Source: Tannerella sp.
Lineage (GTDB): Bacteria; Bacteroidota; Bacteroidia; Bacteroidales; Tannerellaceae
NCBI GenBank assembly: GCA_031290635.1
Contig: JAITNE010000111.1
Coordinates: 1-8,336 of the forward strand
Direction: 5' to 3'
Length of the DNA: 8,336 bases
The notes under the pieces are model-generated. The model had not been told where the DNA came from. It searched no databases and saw only the letters and a program-made list of their open reading frames with translations. Below are positions 1 through 7,670 of the stretch, piece by piece (the first letter of the stretch is position 1; every line of letters begins with the position of its first letter). The position numbers and the translations under genes were made by a program.

Positions 1-42
1 GGACGAAATGTGGATAGAACCGGAACGTGTCATCGGCTGATT

Positions 43-69
43 TATCGCGTACCTGACGGCACGCAGATA
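43..69 (-). repeat. REP-like hairpin 1
   Basis: This is an imperfect palindrome downstream of the operon. Read on the minus strand, GCGTGCC pairs with GGTACGC (one G-T wobble) around a GTCA loop. The stem is extended by TATC/GATA with a single bulged T. On the plus strand the wobble becomes an A-C mismatch, so minus-strand RNA would fold better. No T-run follows on either side, so it is not a standard intrinsic terminator. It shares its CCGT(C)AGG core with the hairpin at 93-118, which suggests both belong to a dispersed palindromic repeat family. That family assignment is inference. Confidence 0.55.
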
Positions 70-92
70 CTCATTGCATAACCTTTCTACCA

Positions 93-118
93 ACATTCCA
101 TCCCTACGGGATTTATGT
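93..118 (-). repeat. REP-like hairpin 2
   Basis: ATCCC (100-104) and GGGAT (108-112) form a perfect 5-bp inverted repeat around TAC. An outer ACAT/ATGT pair (93-96 with 115-118) closes the structure across a small internal loop. On the minus strand the tip reads CCCGTAGGG, close to the tip of the hairpin at 43-69. It lies 65 bases past the stop codon of the last gene. It could protect the 3' end of the operon mRNA, but there is no U-tract to support termination. I recall similar sequence as a common dispersed intergenic repeat in Bacteroidales, from memory only. Confidence 0.5.
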
Positions 119-130
119 AGCCTGCGAAGC

Positions 131-165
131 AATCTGTTAATCCTGCAAATCCTGTTCATTCTGTA
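131..165. repeat. degenerate 9-base tandem repeat
   Basis: Four imperfect copies of a unit close to AATCCTGTT start at 131, 139, 148 and 157. The first copy lacks one C, giving a period of 8 and then 9 and 9. The array lies between hairpin 2 and the stop codon of the last gene. It has no coding potential that I can support. Similar AATCCTGT-type strings occur between genes in many Bacteroidales genomes (recalled, not searched). The function is unknown. Confidence 0.5.
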
Positions 166-182
166 AAAACTTCATCTTCCGC

Positions 183-1544
183 TTACTTCGACTTCAACCT
201 CAATCCGTTGTAGTTGTGGTCTCCGCCTTCAAAGTAGTATGTTACTTTGTGTTTGCCGGCGGTCAGGTGAAAGACCGGAGGCGCTACGCTGTTGCGTTCG
301 CAGTAGTAACGCCAATCACTCCAGTTGCTGTTGTTGACCATTTGATAAGCCGATGATTTAACGCCGTCAACTTCGATATGGCAGGCTGCACCTCCGCCGT
401 TGACGGAGATATACCAGTCAATCTCATAATCGGCTTCGTCCAGGACGTGCACGGTGTAGGCCAACCATTCGCCGCCGCCGGTATAACCGATGTTGCCGCC
501 GTCGCCTTCAATATCTACGGCGTCGCTTTGAGTGTCGCCGCGACTTGGACGGTAGTTTGCTCCGCCGCTACCGGGGTCATGGTTGGTATTCGAATCGTGG
601 AAGCCGACGCCGTCGCCGCCCAGATCGAAATCGCCGGGATTAACAACCGTTTCGCCCGTGCGGACGTAGGTGATGTAGTCGTCAACTCTTCCTGTATAGC
701 TTGTCTGTGCGGACGCAAAAGTATCTACGGCTGCGGTTTCGGGCAGATATAAGGTCGAGTAGCTAAACGTGCCTGCATCATAGTCGGCAAGGTGGGTTGA
801 CTGGGCGCTGACCGCAATAACCTTCGACGCGGTCTCATTATTATATAAAAACTTGACCCAGCTGCCGGCTTGATTCTTCCAACTGATGGAAAGACCGTTG
901 CCGAACTTCGACACGACGTTGATTTCCCTGTTCACTAACGAACTTTGATAGACGTCGCCGTAGGCTTTTACGTTCAACTCTACAGGCGCTGATTCGTTAC
1001 CGAACTTGTCGTAGGCAAACACGCGGAACAGATAATTGCCGTCGTTGAGGTTGTTATAGTAAAGCGAGATTGTGCCGCTCTGATAGTTAATCTCGGTTTC
1101 CTGCGACTCGTTGTTGTCCACACGTGTAACCTTCACGCTCTTGATTCGGTCGTTGGTGATGGTCAGCTTGAGCGCCGCGCGTTTGTTTCCCGGCATGCCG
1201 GTTACCTTGTCCACCGTCGGAACAATGCTTGTAACGGGTATCTCCTTCAGAATGTCATCCATGGAAATGAGGATGTTTGTTGTCCCCACGCCTACAGCTT
1301 CGACTAATCCTGAAGCCGTTACTGTGGCGACCGTCGGGTCTTCGGACGTCCAGCCGAATGTCCCCGAAGCGGGGCTTGCCGTCATCTGAACCTTGTCGCC
1401 GTAATATAAACTTAATGCGGTTTTGTTTACGTAGAAATTCTTTTCAATCTCCTTGTCATACTTGTCGCCGCATCCCGTCAGGCTACATCCGAGCAGCAGG
1501 AGGCAACTTAATCGTTGCAGTGTTATTAAAATATTTGTCTTCAT
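183..1544 (-). CDS. surface lipoprotein with Ig-like (Big_2), DUF4998 and CBM6 domains
   Basis: This 453-residue protein is probably a surface glycan-binding lipoprotein. Its lipoprotein signal peptide ends at the lipobox LTGC (Cys25), followed by acidic and lysine residues (GDKYDKE) that resemble Bacteroidota surface-export signals. Residues about 40-107 look like a bacterial Ig-like group 2 domain. Residues about 110-285 match DUF4998, including YDKFGNESAPVE, YGDVYQSSLVNREI and YSTLYLPETAAVDTF. Residues about 303-453 have the CBM6 pattern: FDLGGDGVGFHDS, YRPS, VDIEG, GEWLAYTV, paired tryptophans (408 and 411) and a final FEGGDHNYNGLRL. An in-frame ATG at 1580 would overlap the preceding gene and put charged residues before the signal peptide. 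I chose the ATG at 1544, 10 bases after that gene's stop. No catalytic domain is visible. The ligand is unknown, since CBM6 members bind several beta-glycans. Confidence 0.85.
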   Translation of the reverse strand: MKTNILITLQRLSCLLLLGCSLTGCGDKYDKEIEKNFYVNKTALSLYYGDKVQMTASPASGTFGWTSEDPTVATVTASGLVEAVGVGTTNILISMDDILKEIPVTSIVPTVDKVTGMPGNKRAALKLTITNDRIKSVKVTRVDNNESQETEINYQSGTISLYYNNLNDGNYLFRVFAYDKFGNESAPVELNVKAYGDVYQSSLVNREINVVSKFGNGLSISWKNQAGSWVKFLYNNETASKVIAVSAQSTHLADYDAGTFSYSTLYLPETAAVDTFASAQTSYTGRVDDYITYVRTGETVVNPGDFDLGGDGVGFHDSNTNHDPGSGGANYRPSRGDTQSDAVDIEGDGGNIGYTGGGEWLAYTVHVLDEADYEIDWYISVNGGGAACHIEVDGVKSSAYQMVNNSNWSDWRYYCERNSVAPPVFHLTAGKHKVTYYFEGGDHNYNGLRLKSK

Positions 1545-1554
1545 GCTTAATCGT

Positions 1555-2469
1555 TTAATAATTATCTTCCTTAAATTCAAGTCTCAACTCTTCCTTCATC
1601 TGATTGACGGCGCTTCCAACCTTGTAATTGTATTTCAACAAAAACGTTTTGAATTGCTTGCCGTAATCATCCTTTTCTATCTTGTAGATGTTCGGGAAAT
1701 CCGGGTCGCCGTCGATTTGCTCTACTTCCATATCCTTGTAAGATGATATGCTGACTTTGTTGTTATCATCTATTTCAAGCAGAATAGCGCTTTGGTTGAT
1801 GGTCGCTATGTCCGACTGAAACGGTATTGTACCCGCCATGATGCGCACCTTGTTTTTGCTGATTGGGTGCATGGGTTTGATGCCGGGTATCTGAACGTTG
1901 TTCAAAGCGCCTCTCAGACTGTAGTTAGTCGTCGATTCCTGGGTCGCGTACCGGTTTTTGATGATGACGCGATAGAGGATATCGTTCTTTTCGGGATTAA
2001 CTTCGTAAGTCGAAAAGGCGTCAACCTTGAGCGAGATAAAGTAAACCGAATCGGGCGACAAACCGTCGGGTCGGATACGGATTTTCATGCGTCCGCTCTT
2101 CTCCCCAGCCGGAATGCTGAAGTTGTAATTGTCGATGTCATACTTGTCGGGCGACAGCAGATGCGCGAACTTGTCCTGATCCATGTCGTAATTGTCCTTG
2201 TTGTAGCTGTCGAACAATTCAATGTCCTGCGCCAGAGTAATATTAATATCCTTTTCGGTAGGATTAGAGCCTCCGACGGAAGCAGCTACATAGCCGACCG
2301 ATTCCGTGAAATCAAGGTCGTGCACCACAGTGAAGATGTTGTAATCGTCGGTGCTGATAAGCGCAAACACCTTCTTGTACAACTCTCCCTCAAACAGTTT
2401 ATCTTCGTTGCAGGCAAACAATCCCGTCAGAAGAATAAACATAATCATATATCTATTTAAATATTTCAT
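1555..2469 (-). CDS. DUF1735/DUF4361-like surface glycan-binding lipoprotein
   Basis: This 304-residue lipoprotein has a short signal peptide and a lipobox (LFAC) at Cys20. The next residues, NEDK, are acidic as in Bacteroidota surface-exposed lipoproteins. Residues about 45-170 match DUF1735, an Ig-like fold: a YN motif (89-90), LLSPDKY (104-110), FSIPAGEKSG (117-126) and a YFISLKV strand (143-149). Residues about 180-304 resemble the DUF4361-type C-terminal domain, with NYSLRGALN, a DGDPDFPNIYKI segment, FKTFLLKYNYKV and a final EELRLEF. Proteins of this kind follow susD in many PULs and are thought to bind the target glycan at the cell surface. The ATG at 2469 gives a proper signal peptide; an ATG at codon 8 is possible but less likely. 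The leader is A/T-rich without a Shine-Dalgarno sequence. No enzyme motif is seen and the ligand is unknown. Confidence 0.8.
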   Translation of the reverse strand: MKYLNRYMIMFILLTGLFACNEDKLFEGELYKKVFALISTDDYNIFTVVHDLDFTESVGYVAASVGGSNPTEKDINITLAQDIELFDSYNKDNYDMDQDKFAHLLSPDKYDIDNYNFSIPAGEKSGRMKIRIRPDGLSPDSVYFISLKVDAFSTYEVNPEKNDILYRVIIKNRYATQESTTNYSLRGALNNVQIPGIKPMHPISKNKVRIMAGTIPFQSDIATINQSAILLEIDDNNKVSISSYKDMEVEQIDGDPDFPNIYKIEKDDYGKQFKTFLLKYNYKVGSAVNQMKEELRLEFKEDNY

Positions 2470-2493
2470 ATCTATAAAAATTTAGTTTTGAAT

Positions 2494-2535
2494 TTATAAC
2501 TATTCACTATTAACTATTCGTTATTCACTAATTAA
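2494..2535. repeat. 7-base tandem repeat in the susD-DUF1735 gap
   Basis: Six consecutive 7-base units read on the plus strand as TTATAAC, TATTCAC, TATTAAC, TATTCGT, TATTCAC and TAATTAA. The consensus is about TATTMAC, or GTGAATA in the mRNA sense. The 9-base string TAACTATTC recurs 14 bases apart and TATTCACTA recurs 21 bases apart, both multiples of seven. The array fills most of the 62-base gap and runs into the TAA stop codon of the SusD gene (2532-2534). It has no dyad strong enough for a terminator. A role in spacing, message stability or slippage-driven length variation is possible but unproven. Confidence 0.65.
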
Positions 2536-4544
2536 TAGTTTTCCCAGCCGGGGTTTTGGTCTAAAGCAGGCATCCTGCGGATTTCATTCTTGGGTATCGG
2601 CACAAAAACCAATCGGCGGTTGACGACGCGACTGCCGATGCGGGAAGTGTTCGGTATCACCCGTTGATAGAAACCTGCTTTAGGCGCATCCACGTTCATA
2701 CCCATAATAGGTTCGCTGTCGGCGTCCTCATAAATACCCCAGCGTCGAACGTCGAAGTAACGGCGGTTCTCGTGCAGAAATTCTACCATCCGCTCCTGTT
2801 CTATAGCCGTCTGCACAGCTTGAGGGTCGGAAAGTTCCGCAGCCGACAAGCCGGGTAATCCCGCGCGATAACGAATCAGATTAAAAGATCTTTTGATTTC
2901 GTTTATATCGCGGGTGAAAGTCTGACTTTGTTCGTCGGTAACAACAGTTTGGCTGCCGGTGATATTGTTCAGCGCTTCGGCATACGACAACAGTATCTCG
3001 GCATAACGTATTATCGGAAATGCCTTGTTCATACGCCGATTGTTTGTGCCCGAAAATGCGTCAACCGTATTGACAAACTTCTTGATAACATAACCGGTGG
3101 GCGTTGTGTTAACCGGATTGCTGACTACGCCTTTGCCGTTTGTCTCGCCATAGTAATATGTAACGGTGAGATTGTAATGTCCGGCAGCCTGAGTAGAAGA
3201 ACAAGGCCAGAACGCTTCGCAAAACCCTATCGAAGCATAAAAACGCGCTTCACGGTTGATGTACATGTTGTAAACTTCGCCGGAGGGAGTAAAACGATAG
3301 CCTGAAAATGATTTCAGTTCGTTGCCGCTCGCAAAACCTGCTTCGGAATACGGGCAATCGGGGCTGAAATCGTTAATCTGTCGGCCGTCAGCCATGCGGA
3401 ATGCGTCCACAACCTTTTGCGTTACCGATATACCGTTGCTTCCGCCGTTGGCAGCCGGAAAAGACAAGCCCGCAGTGTTGTTTACGGTACCGGAGTTTCG
3501 CGCCCATACGTATTCGGGATTGGTTACGATAGTTGATTCTCCGTTAAATAACTCCGAAAACGACCTGAAAGGGTCTATGCCTGCCGCGCCGTTGGGATAT
3601 GTATTGTAATAATCGGGGTCGGAGGTTACGTTCTTCGGAAGCGCGGGCGTTTCGTCGTCGGCGTCCACAGTGTAAAGCCTGTAAACGGGATTACCGGCTT
3701 CGCTCAAGTCCATAACGCGCTTGGCGGCGGCCGCAGCAACAGCCCAGCGCTTTTCGTCGTAAGTCTGCGAGACATAATGTATGCCGTCGGATTTGCGCGT
3801 CCCTTTGCCGAAATAAGTCCGTGCAGCCTGTCCGCCGTTATAGAGAGGACTTGCGTGCATCAACCTTATCCGCGCAATCAATCCGTAAGCGACGCCTTTA
3901 GTAGGACGTCCGAAGTCCATAATCGCAACTTTCAAGGGTATTAACGACGCCGCCTGCTCAAGCTCGGAACAGATATACTCCACCGCTTCATCGTAGGTTA
4001 CTCGCGTGCGGTTGTAATATTCTATCGGCTCGTTGTTTTCAACAATCTCTTCACCCAGAATGATGGGCGGACCAAAATTCATCAACAGATTGTAATAAGC
4101 ATAAGCCCTGATAAAACGGGTGTATCCCAGAATGCGCAATCGCTCGGACGCAGTAAAGTCCTGGGTCTCGTCAATACGTGTAAAAATAGTGTTGCACTTG
4201 CGGATTATCTTGTACAGATTACCCCAAGTGTTCAGGCTTCCCATATTGTCGGGCGTAACTTCGCCAAGAGCAAAAGCCATTCCCCTGTAATCATTGGCCG
4301 AGAGCAGGGTGAAAGCCTCGTCGGTAGCCAAAGGTCCGGGCGTGTAAGCGCCGTTGAATATCTGACCCTCGTCCGGAAACATCGTAGAAGCTCCCCACAT
4401 ATAGGCTTCGACATATCTTTTCTGACTGAAGATTGAATCCAGCTTCAATTCGTTGGATATATAACTGTCGATATTCAGGAAATCACTACATGAAGACAGC
4501 ATCAGCGCTGCTATACATAGTTTAAAAATCAATTTGATATACAT
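2532..4544 (-). CDS. SusD/RagB-family outer-membrane lipoprotein
   Basis: This 670-residue protein is the partner of the SusC transporter encoded just upstream. SusD proteins form the surface lid over the SusC barrel and bind glycan or peptide. The signal peptide ends at lipobox LSSC (Cys19), followed by SDFLNID, the usual SusD N-terminal motif. Family landmarks are FIRAYAYYNLLMNFG in the TPR-like core (about 144-158), RYAEILLSYAEALN (about 511-524), QERMVEFLHENRRYFDVRRW (about 580-600) and FVPIPKNEI plus DQNPGW near the C-terminus. At 670 residues it is longer than starch-binding SusD (about 550) but within the family range. The frame stays open to an ATG at 4637, which would overlap the SusC gene by over 80 bases. 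The ATG at 4544 starts directly before the signal peptide and lies 10 bases after the SusC stop. The substrate cannot be read from sequence. Confidence 0.95.
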   Translation of the reverse strand: MYIKLIFKLCIAALMLSSCSDFLNIDSYISNELKLDSIFSQKRYVEAYMWGASTMFPDEGQIFNGAYTPGPLATDEAFTLLSANDYRGMAFALGEVTPDNMGSLNTWGNLYKIIRKCNTIFTRIDETQDFTASERLRILGYTRFIRAYAYYNLLMNFGPPIILGEEIVENNEPIEYYNRTRVTYDEAVEYICSELEQAASLIPLKVAIMDFGRPTKGVAYGLIARIRLMHASPLYNGGQAARTYFGKGTRKSDGIHYVSQTYDEKRWAVAAAAAKRVMDLSEAGNPVYRLYTVDADDETPALPKNVTSDPDYYNTYPNGAAGIDPFRSFSELFNGESTIVTNPEYVWARNSGTVNNTAGLSFPAANGGSNGISVTQKVVDAFRMADGRQINDFSPDCPYSEAGFASGNELKSFSGYRFTPSGEVYNMYINREARFYASIGFCEAFWPCSSTQAAGHYNLTVTYYYGETNGKGVVSNPVNTTPTGYVIKKFVNTVDAFSGTNNRRMNKAFPIIRYAEILLSYAEALNNITGSQTVVTDEQSQTFTRDINEIKRSFNLIRYRAGLPGLSAAELSDPQAVQTAIEQERMVEFLHENRRYFDVRRWGIYEDADSEPIMGMNVDAPKAGFYQRVIPNTSRIGSRVVNRRLVFVPIPKNEIRRMPALDQNPGWENY

Positions 4545-4560
4545 AATATTAGTGTTAAAG
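4545..4560 (-). promoter_or_regulatory. susC-susD junction: tandem stops and SD-less leader
   Basis: In the mRNA sense the junction reads CTT TAA CAC TAA TATT and then the SusD ATG. The SusC stop codon is thus backed by a second in-frame TAA two codons later. Only 10 bases separate the stop from the start and no Shine-Dalgarno sequence is present. This suggests translational coupling or A/U-rich ribosome recruitment, as is usual in Bacteroidota. The octamer TTTAACAC also occurs just before the SusC start (7652-7659 on the plus strand). A shared role is speculative. Confidence 0.35.
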
Positions 4561-7500
4561 ATGAATATATAATTGTAAAGAATAAATGGAAGGAAGCGGA
4601 TAAACACGTCCGTTCCTGTTTGCCTGTTCGGGGTCAAAAAGCTTCACCTTGTCCCAGACGTAGAGGTTGTTTCCTACTAACTGACAATCAATGGAAGCGA
4701 TTCCCATCTTCTTCAGATAATTGTGTTTCAGGTTGTAGTTCACAGTTACTTCCTGCAACCTCAGATAACGGGCGTCGCCTTGCCAAAAGTCGGAAAGCTG
4801 CATGTCGTTGATGTTGTAATTATACTGCAGTCTTGGGAAACGCGCGTTTGGATTCTCCGCCAGCGCAGGGTCGATGCCGTTAGCTATGGCGTAATCCAAG
4901 GGAATCCAGCGATTGTGCGGGTCGGCAACGATGGAAAGCACGTTTCCTCTTTCGCCGAGATTGAACGGGTCGTAACCTGCGTCATAACCTTGTGCTATAT
5001 GGAAATAGTCAGTCTTGCCCGTGCCCTTAAACAATATTCCTATCGAAAACTTCTTGTATGAAAACTCGCCTCCGAAACCGTACATCAGTTTGGGATACGT
5101 GCTGTAAGATAGTGGCACCATGTCGTCCGAATTGATTTTGCCGTCGCCGTTGACGTCCATGTATTTGATGTCTCCCGGCATCACCGAGCCTCCGAAAGTC
5201 TGAATAGGACTGTATTTAATATCGTCTTCATCCTTAAAAAGTCCGAGCGCCTTGTATCCGCGAATCACTCCGTTAGGGAATCCGGTGTTTTCCAGGTAAG
5301 GATATTGCTGATATACCTGTTCCCAATTCTGAATCATGTTTTTGGAATACGTGAAATTACCTCTTATGGTGAAAAACATATCTTTGTTTATCTCCTGTGA
5401 GTAAGATATGTTGCCGTCGGCGCCGTAGCTTTTCATCTTGCCGACGTTGCCGTACGGCATACTTATCAAACCGACGTAATCCGGAACTTGTACGCGCGGC
5501 TGAAAAATTCCGTCGCGCTGATCATTGAAGAAATCCACTACAAATGAAATCTTGTTGTCCCACAACTTGCCTTCTATACCGAGGTCGGCTTTGACGGCTC
5601 TTTCCCATGCGAGATTATCTGCGCCTATCACATTTTCGTTGACCGTTTCAGTAGTATTTCCGCCCCATATCGTGCCTGTTCCTGTGCTGATAAGGGTCAG
5701 ATACGGGAATCGGTTTGTGCCGGCAAGCCGGTCGTTGCCTACCGAGCCGTAAGAGCCTCTTATCTTCAGAAAGTTAAGCCATGGCAATTTACTCGTTACC
5801 AATTCGTAATTTGTTGGAATCCAGCCTAACGAAATTGAAGGAAAGAAACCGTACTGTTTGCCCGGAATGAAATTCTCCGAACCGGTGTATCCGAAATTGA
5901 AATCCATCAAATAAGTATCCTTGAAACCGTAGGTAAGCCTGCTTGAAACGCCCTGATATCTGACGGGAATAGCGCTAAGACTGCTGTTTGCATCTGCAAC
6001 GTTTTTCTGGTCGCTGATATAATAATAAACCAGAGCAGACACGCGATGATCGGTATTAAAAACCTTGTCGTAATTCAGGTTTGTTTCCAAATGATATTTA
6101 CGGTAGCGGTTCATACTGCTGCCGTATTCAACTTCATGCGCCTCCACCATTTCCCGCATTATCAACTTGCCGTTAGCGTTTCTGGCTATCGCATGATAAA
6201 GGGCGGGCTGAGTGTAACGCATTTCATTAAACGAACTCTGTATATCGTAAGCGCCCTGTATCTTGAATTTCAGTCCTTCCAGCAAAGCGTCCAAATCCTG
6301 GTTGAGAGCTAAAGTCATCTTTCCCTGATACTGTTCGTTTGACGATTGTCCGGTATGATTTATCAGCACGTAAGGCGAGATCTGGTCATTCGTTCCCGTA
6401 GCCGGCAATTGCCCTGTGGAATATACTGTAGGGAAAAGCAAGGGAGTTATATTTGCCTGTGCTGCCCACAGATAATCGGTATTGGCTATACCCGGCTCCG
6501 TGCGTATGGCAAGAAAACCGTCCGTTCCGAAATACATCGTCGTAGATTTCGTCAGGTTGATGTCGAGATTGGTTCTGAAAGAGTATGTGTCGTACCCGAC
6601 ATTTGAAGAGTAAGGGCTGCTTTTATCCTGCTTGTATGCTGCGTCTTCGGTGCCTACGCCCAAACTGATAAAGTATCTGGCGATGTTTCCTCCGCCACGT
6701 GCGGAAGCATAATAAGACTGCCGCATTGAAACAGGCTTCAGGATTTCATCTTGCCAGCTAACGTCCGGATACATGTCGGAATCTAAACCGCCTTTGATAA
6801 TATCCAGCTCAATAGGGCTGTATAAGGCGTCGTCGCCGCGAATAACCCGCGCTTCGTTTGCTAATGTTGCATAATCGTAAGCGCGAAGATATTTAGGAAG
6901 TCGGCGTAACTGTGAAATAGAGAAGTTGGCGCGTGCGGTAATCTGCATTTTGCCTTCCTCGCCTTTCTTTGTGGTAACCAGGACTACTCCATTAGCGCCC
7001 CTCACTCCGTAAACGGCTGTAGCCGAAGCGTCTTTCAGTACGGAAAAGGTTTCAATATCGGCGGCGTCAATTGCGTTAAGGTCGCCTTCAAGTCCGTCGA
7101 TAAGTATCAAAGCTCCGCTGCTGGCACCGAATGTGCCGATACCACGTACCCAGAACTCGGCGAGATTTTTGCCCGGCTCTCCGCTTGTCTGCATACTGAT
7201 AACGCCGGCTACTCGTCCTCCCAAAAGGGAAGTAACGGACGAGACCGGACTTTGCAGGTCTTTGACATCAACGCTCGTAACAGCCGACAGAGCGCTTATC
7301 TTTCGCTGACTGCCCAATCCTACTACTATTACTTCGTCCAATTGTCCTGATAAGGAGAGATTAATTTCAATATTCTTTTTCTCCTCCGTAACCAGAAATT
7401 CAGCCTTTTCATAGCCTATGTAAGAGGCTACAATCACATCGCCCCTGACAGCTTTGATGCTGAACTTGCCATTCACATCGGTAGTTGTACCGATGCCCGG

Positions 7501-7650
7501 CTTGTCCTTCAGATATACCGTAGCGCTGATAAGAATCTCGCCGGTTTCGTCCAAAACGATTCCTTCCATAGTGAAGGTTCTCGTCTCCTGCTGCTGTGCG
7601 GACAGTGCGAAGCAGCTGCATAACAATAATACAAATATATATTTTTTCAT
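4555..7650 (-). CDS. SusC/RagA-family TonB-dependent outer-membrane transporter
   Basis: This 1031-residue protein is an outer-membrane barrel that imports oligosaccharides with TonB energy, together with the SusD protein encoded next. A type I signal peptide (about residues 1-18, ending FALSA) precedes a carboxypeptidase-regulatory-like domain (about 27-100, with GIVLDETGEIL and TTTDVNGKFSI). DEVIVVG (105-111) is the usual lead into the plug. The plug domain (about 115-232) ends in the SusC signature LKDASATAVYGVRGANG and VVLVTTKKG (205-230). The rest is the barrel and has an acidic, possibly Ca-binding loop DVNGDGKIN at 832-840, common in this family. There is no N-terminal STN domain, so direct signalling to an anti-sigma factor is not expected. 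The length is normal and there is no frameshift. It starts 20 bases after the NHL-repeat gene. The imported substrate is unknown. Confidence 0.96.
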   Translation of the reverse strand: MKKYIFVLLLCSCFALSAQQQETRTFTMEGIVLDETGEILISATVYLKDKPGIGTTTDVNGKFSIKAVRGDVIVASYIGYEKAEFLVTEEKKNIEINLSLSGQLDEVIVVGLGSQRKISALSAVTSVDVKDLQSPVSSVTSLLGGRVAGVISMQTSGEPGKNLAEFWVRGIGTFGASSGALILIDGLEGDLNAIDAADIETFSVLKDASATAVYGVRGANGVVLVTTKKGEEGKMQITARANFSISQLRRLPKYLRAYDYATLANEARVIRGDDALYSPIELDIIKGGLDSDMYPDVSWQDEILKPVSMRQSYYASARGGGNIARYFISLGVGTEDAAYKQDKSSPYSSNVGYDTYSFRTNLDINLTKSTTMYFGTDGFLAIRTEPGIANTDYLWAAQANITPLLFPTVYSTGQLPATGTNDQISPYVLINHTGQSSNEQYQGKMTLALNQDLDALLEGLKFKIQGAYDIQSSFNEMRYTQPALYHAIARNANGKLIMREMVEAHEVEYGSSMNRYRKYHLETNLNYDKVFNTDHRVSALVYYYISDQKNVADANSSLSAIPVRYQGVSSRLTYGFKDTYLMDFNFGYTGSENFIPGKQYGFFPSISLGWIPTNYELVTSKLPWLNFLKIRGSYGSVGNDRLAGTNRFPYLTLISTGTGTIWGGNTTETVNENVIGADNLAWERAVKADLGIEGKLWDNKISFVVDFFNDQRDGIFQPRVQVPDYVGLISMPYGNVGKMKSYGADGNISYSQEINKDMFFTIRGNFTYSKNMIQNWEQVYQQYPYLENTGFPNGVIRGYKALGLFKDEDDIKYSPIQTFGGSVMPGDIKYMDVNGDGKINSDDMVPLSYSTYPKLMYGFGGEFSYKKFSIGILFKGTGKTDYFHIAQGYDAGYDPFNLGERGNVLSIVADPHNRWIPLDYAIANGIDPALAENPNARFPRLQYNYNINDMQLSDFWQGDARYLRLQEVTVNYNLKHNYLKKMGIASIDCQLVGNNLYVWDKVKLFDPEQANRNGRVYPLPSIYSLQLYIHL

Positions 7651-7670
7651 CGTGTTAAATTATTATTTTT

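Noticed and set aside
2..40. Possible C-terminal tail of a plus-strand gene (DEMWIEPERVIG, then TGA)
   Set aside because: Only 12 codons are visible and other frames across the same bases are also open, so no family or frame can be supported. It is notable only because the TGA lies just before the first hairpin.
1..81. Plus-strand open frame ending in IYRVPDGTQILIA and TAA
   Set aside because: Its most protein-like part is the translation of the hairpin at 43-69, so it is better explained as repeat DNA than as a gene tail.
93..118. Intrinsic terminator for the operon
   Set aside because: The hairpin has a short G/C stem and no T-run on its 3' side in the minus-strand sense.
378..752. 124-codon plus-strand open frame antisense to the CBM6 region
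   Set aside because: It arises from the G/C-rich glycine and aspartate codons of the CBM6-like domain on the other strand. The low-complexity Ala/Val-rich translation matches nothing I know.
1545..1580. Upstream ATG at 1580 as the start of the CBM6 lipoprotein
   Set aside because: It would overlap the preceding gene and add a basic 12-residue stretch before a complete lipoprotein signal peptide that starts at 1544.
1792..2460. 222-codon plus-strand open frame antisense to the DUF1735 gene
   Set aside because: The opposite strand encodes a lipoprotein with a signal peptide and recognisable domain motifs. The antisense translation has no recognisable domain and fits a codon-bias shadow.
2470..2531. 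Internal promoter upstream of the DUF1735 gene
   Set aside because: Neither a TTTG -33 element nor a TAnnTTTG -7 element of the Bacteroidota type is present in the minus-strand sense; the gap is mostly tandem repeat.
4545..4637. Upstream ATG at 4637 as the start of the SusD protein
   Set aside because: The extra 31 residues would be encoded mostly inside the end of the SusC gene, and the normal lipoprotein signal peptide begins at 4544.
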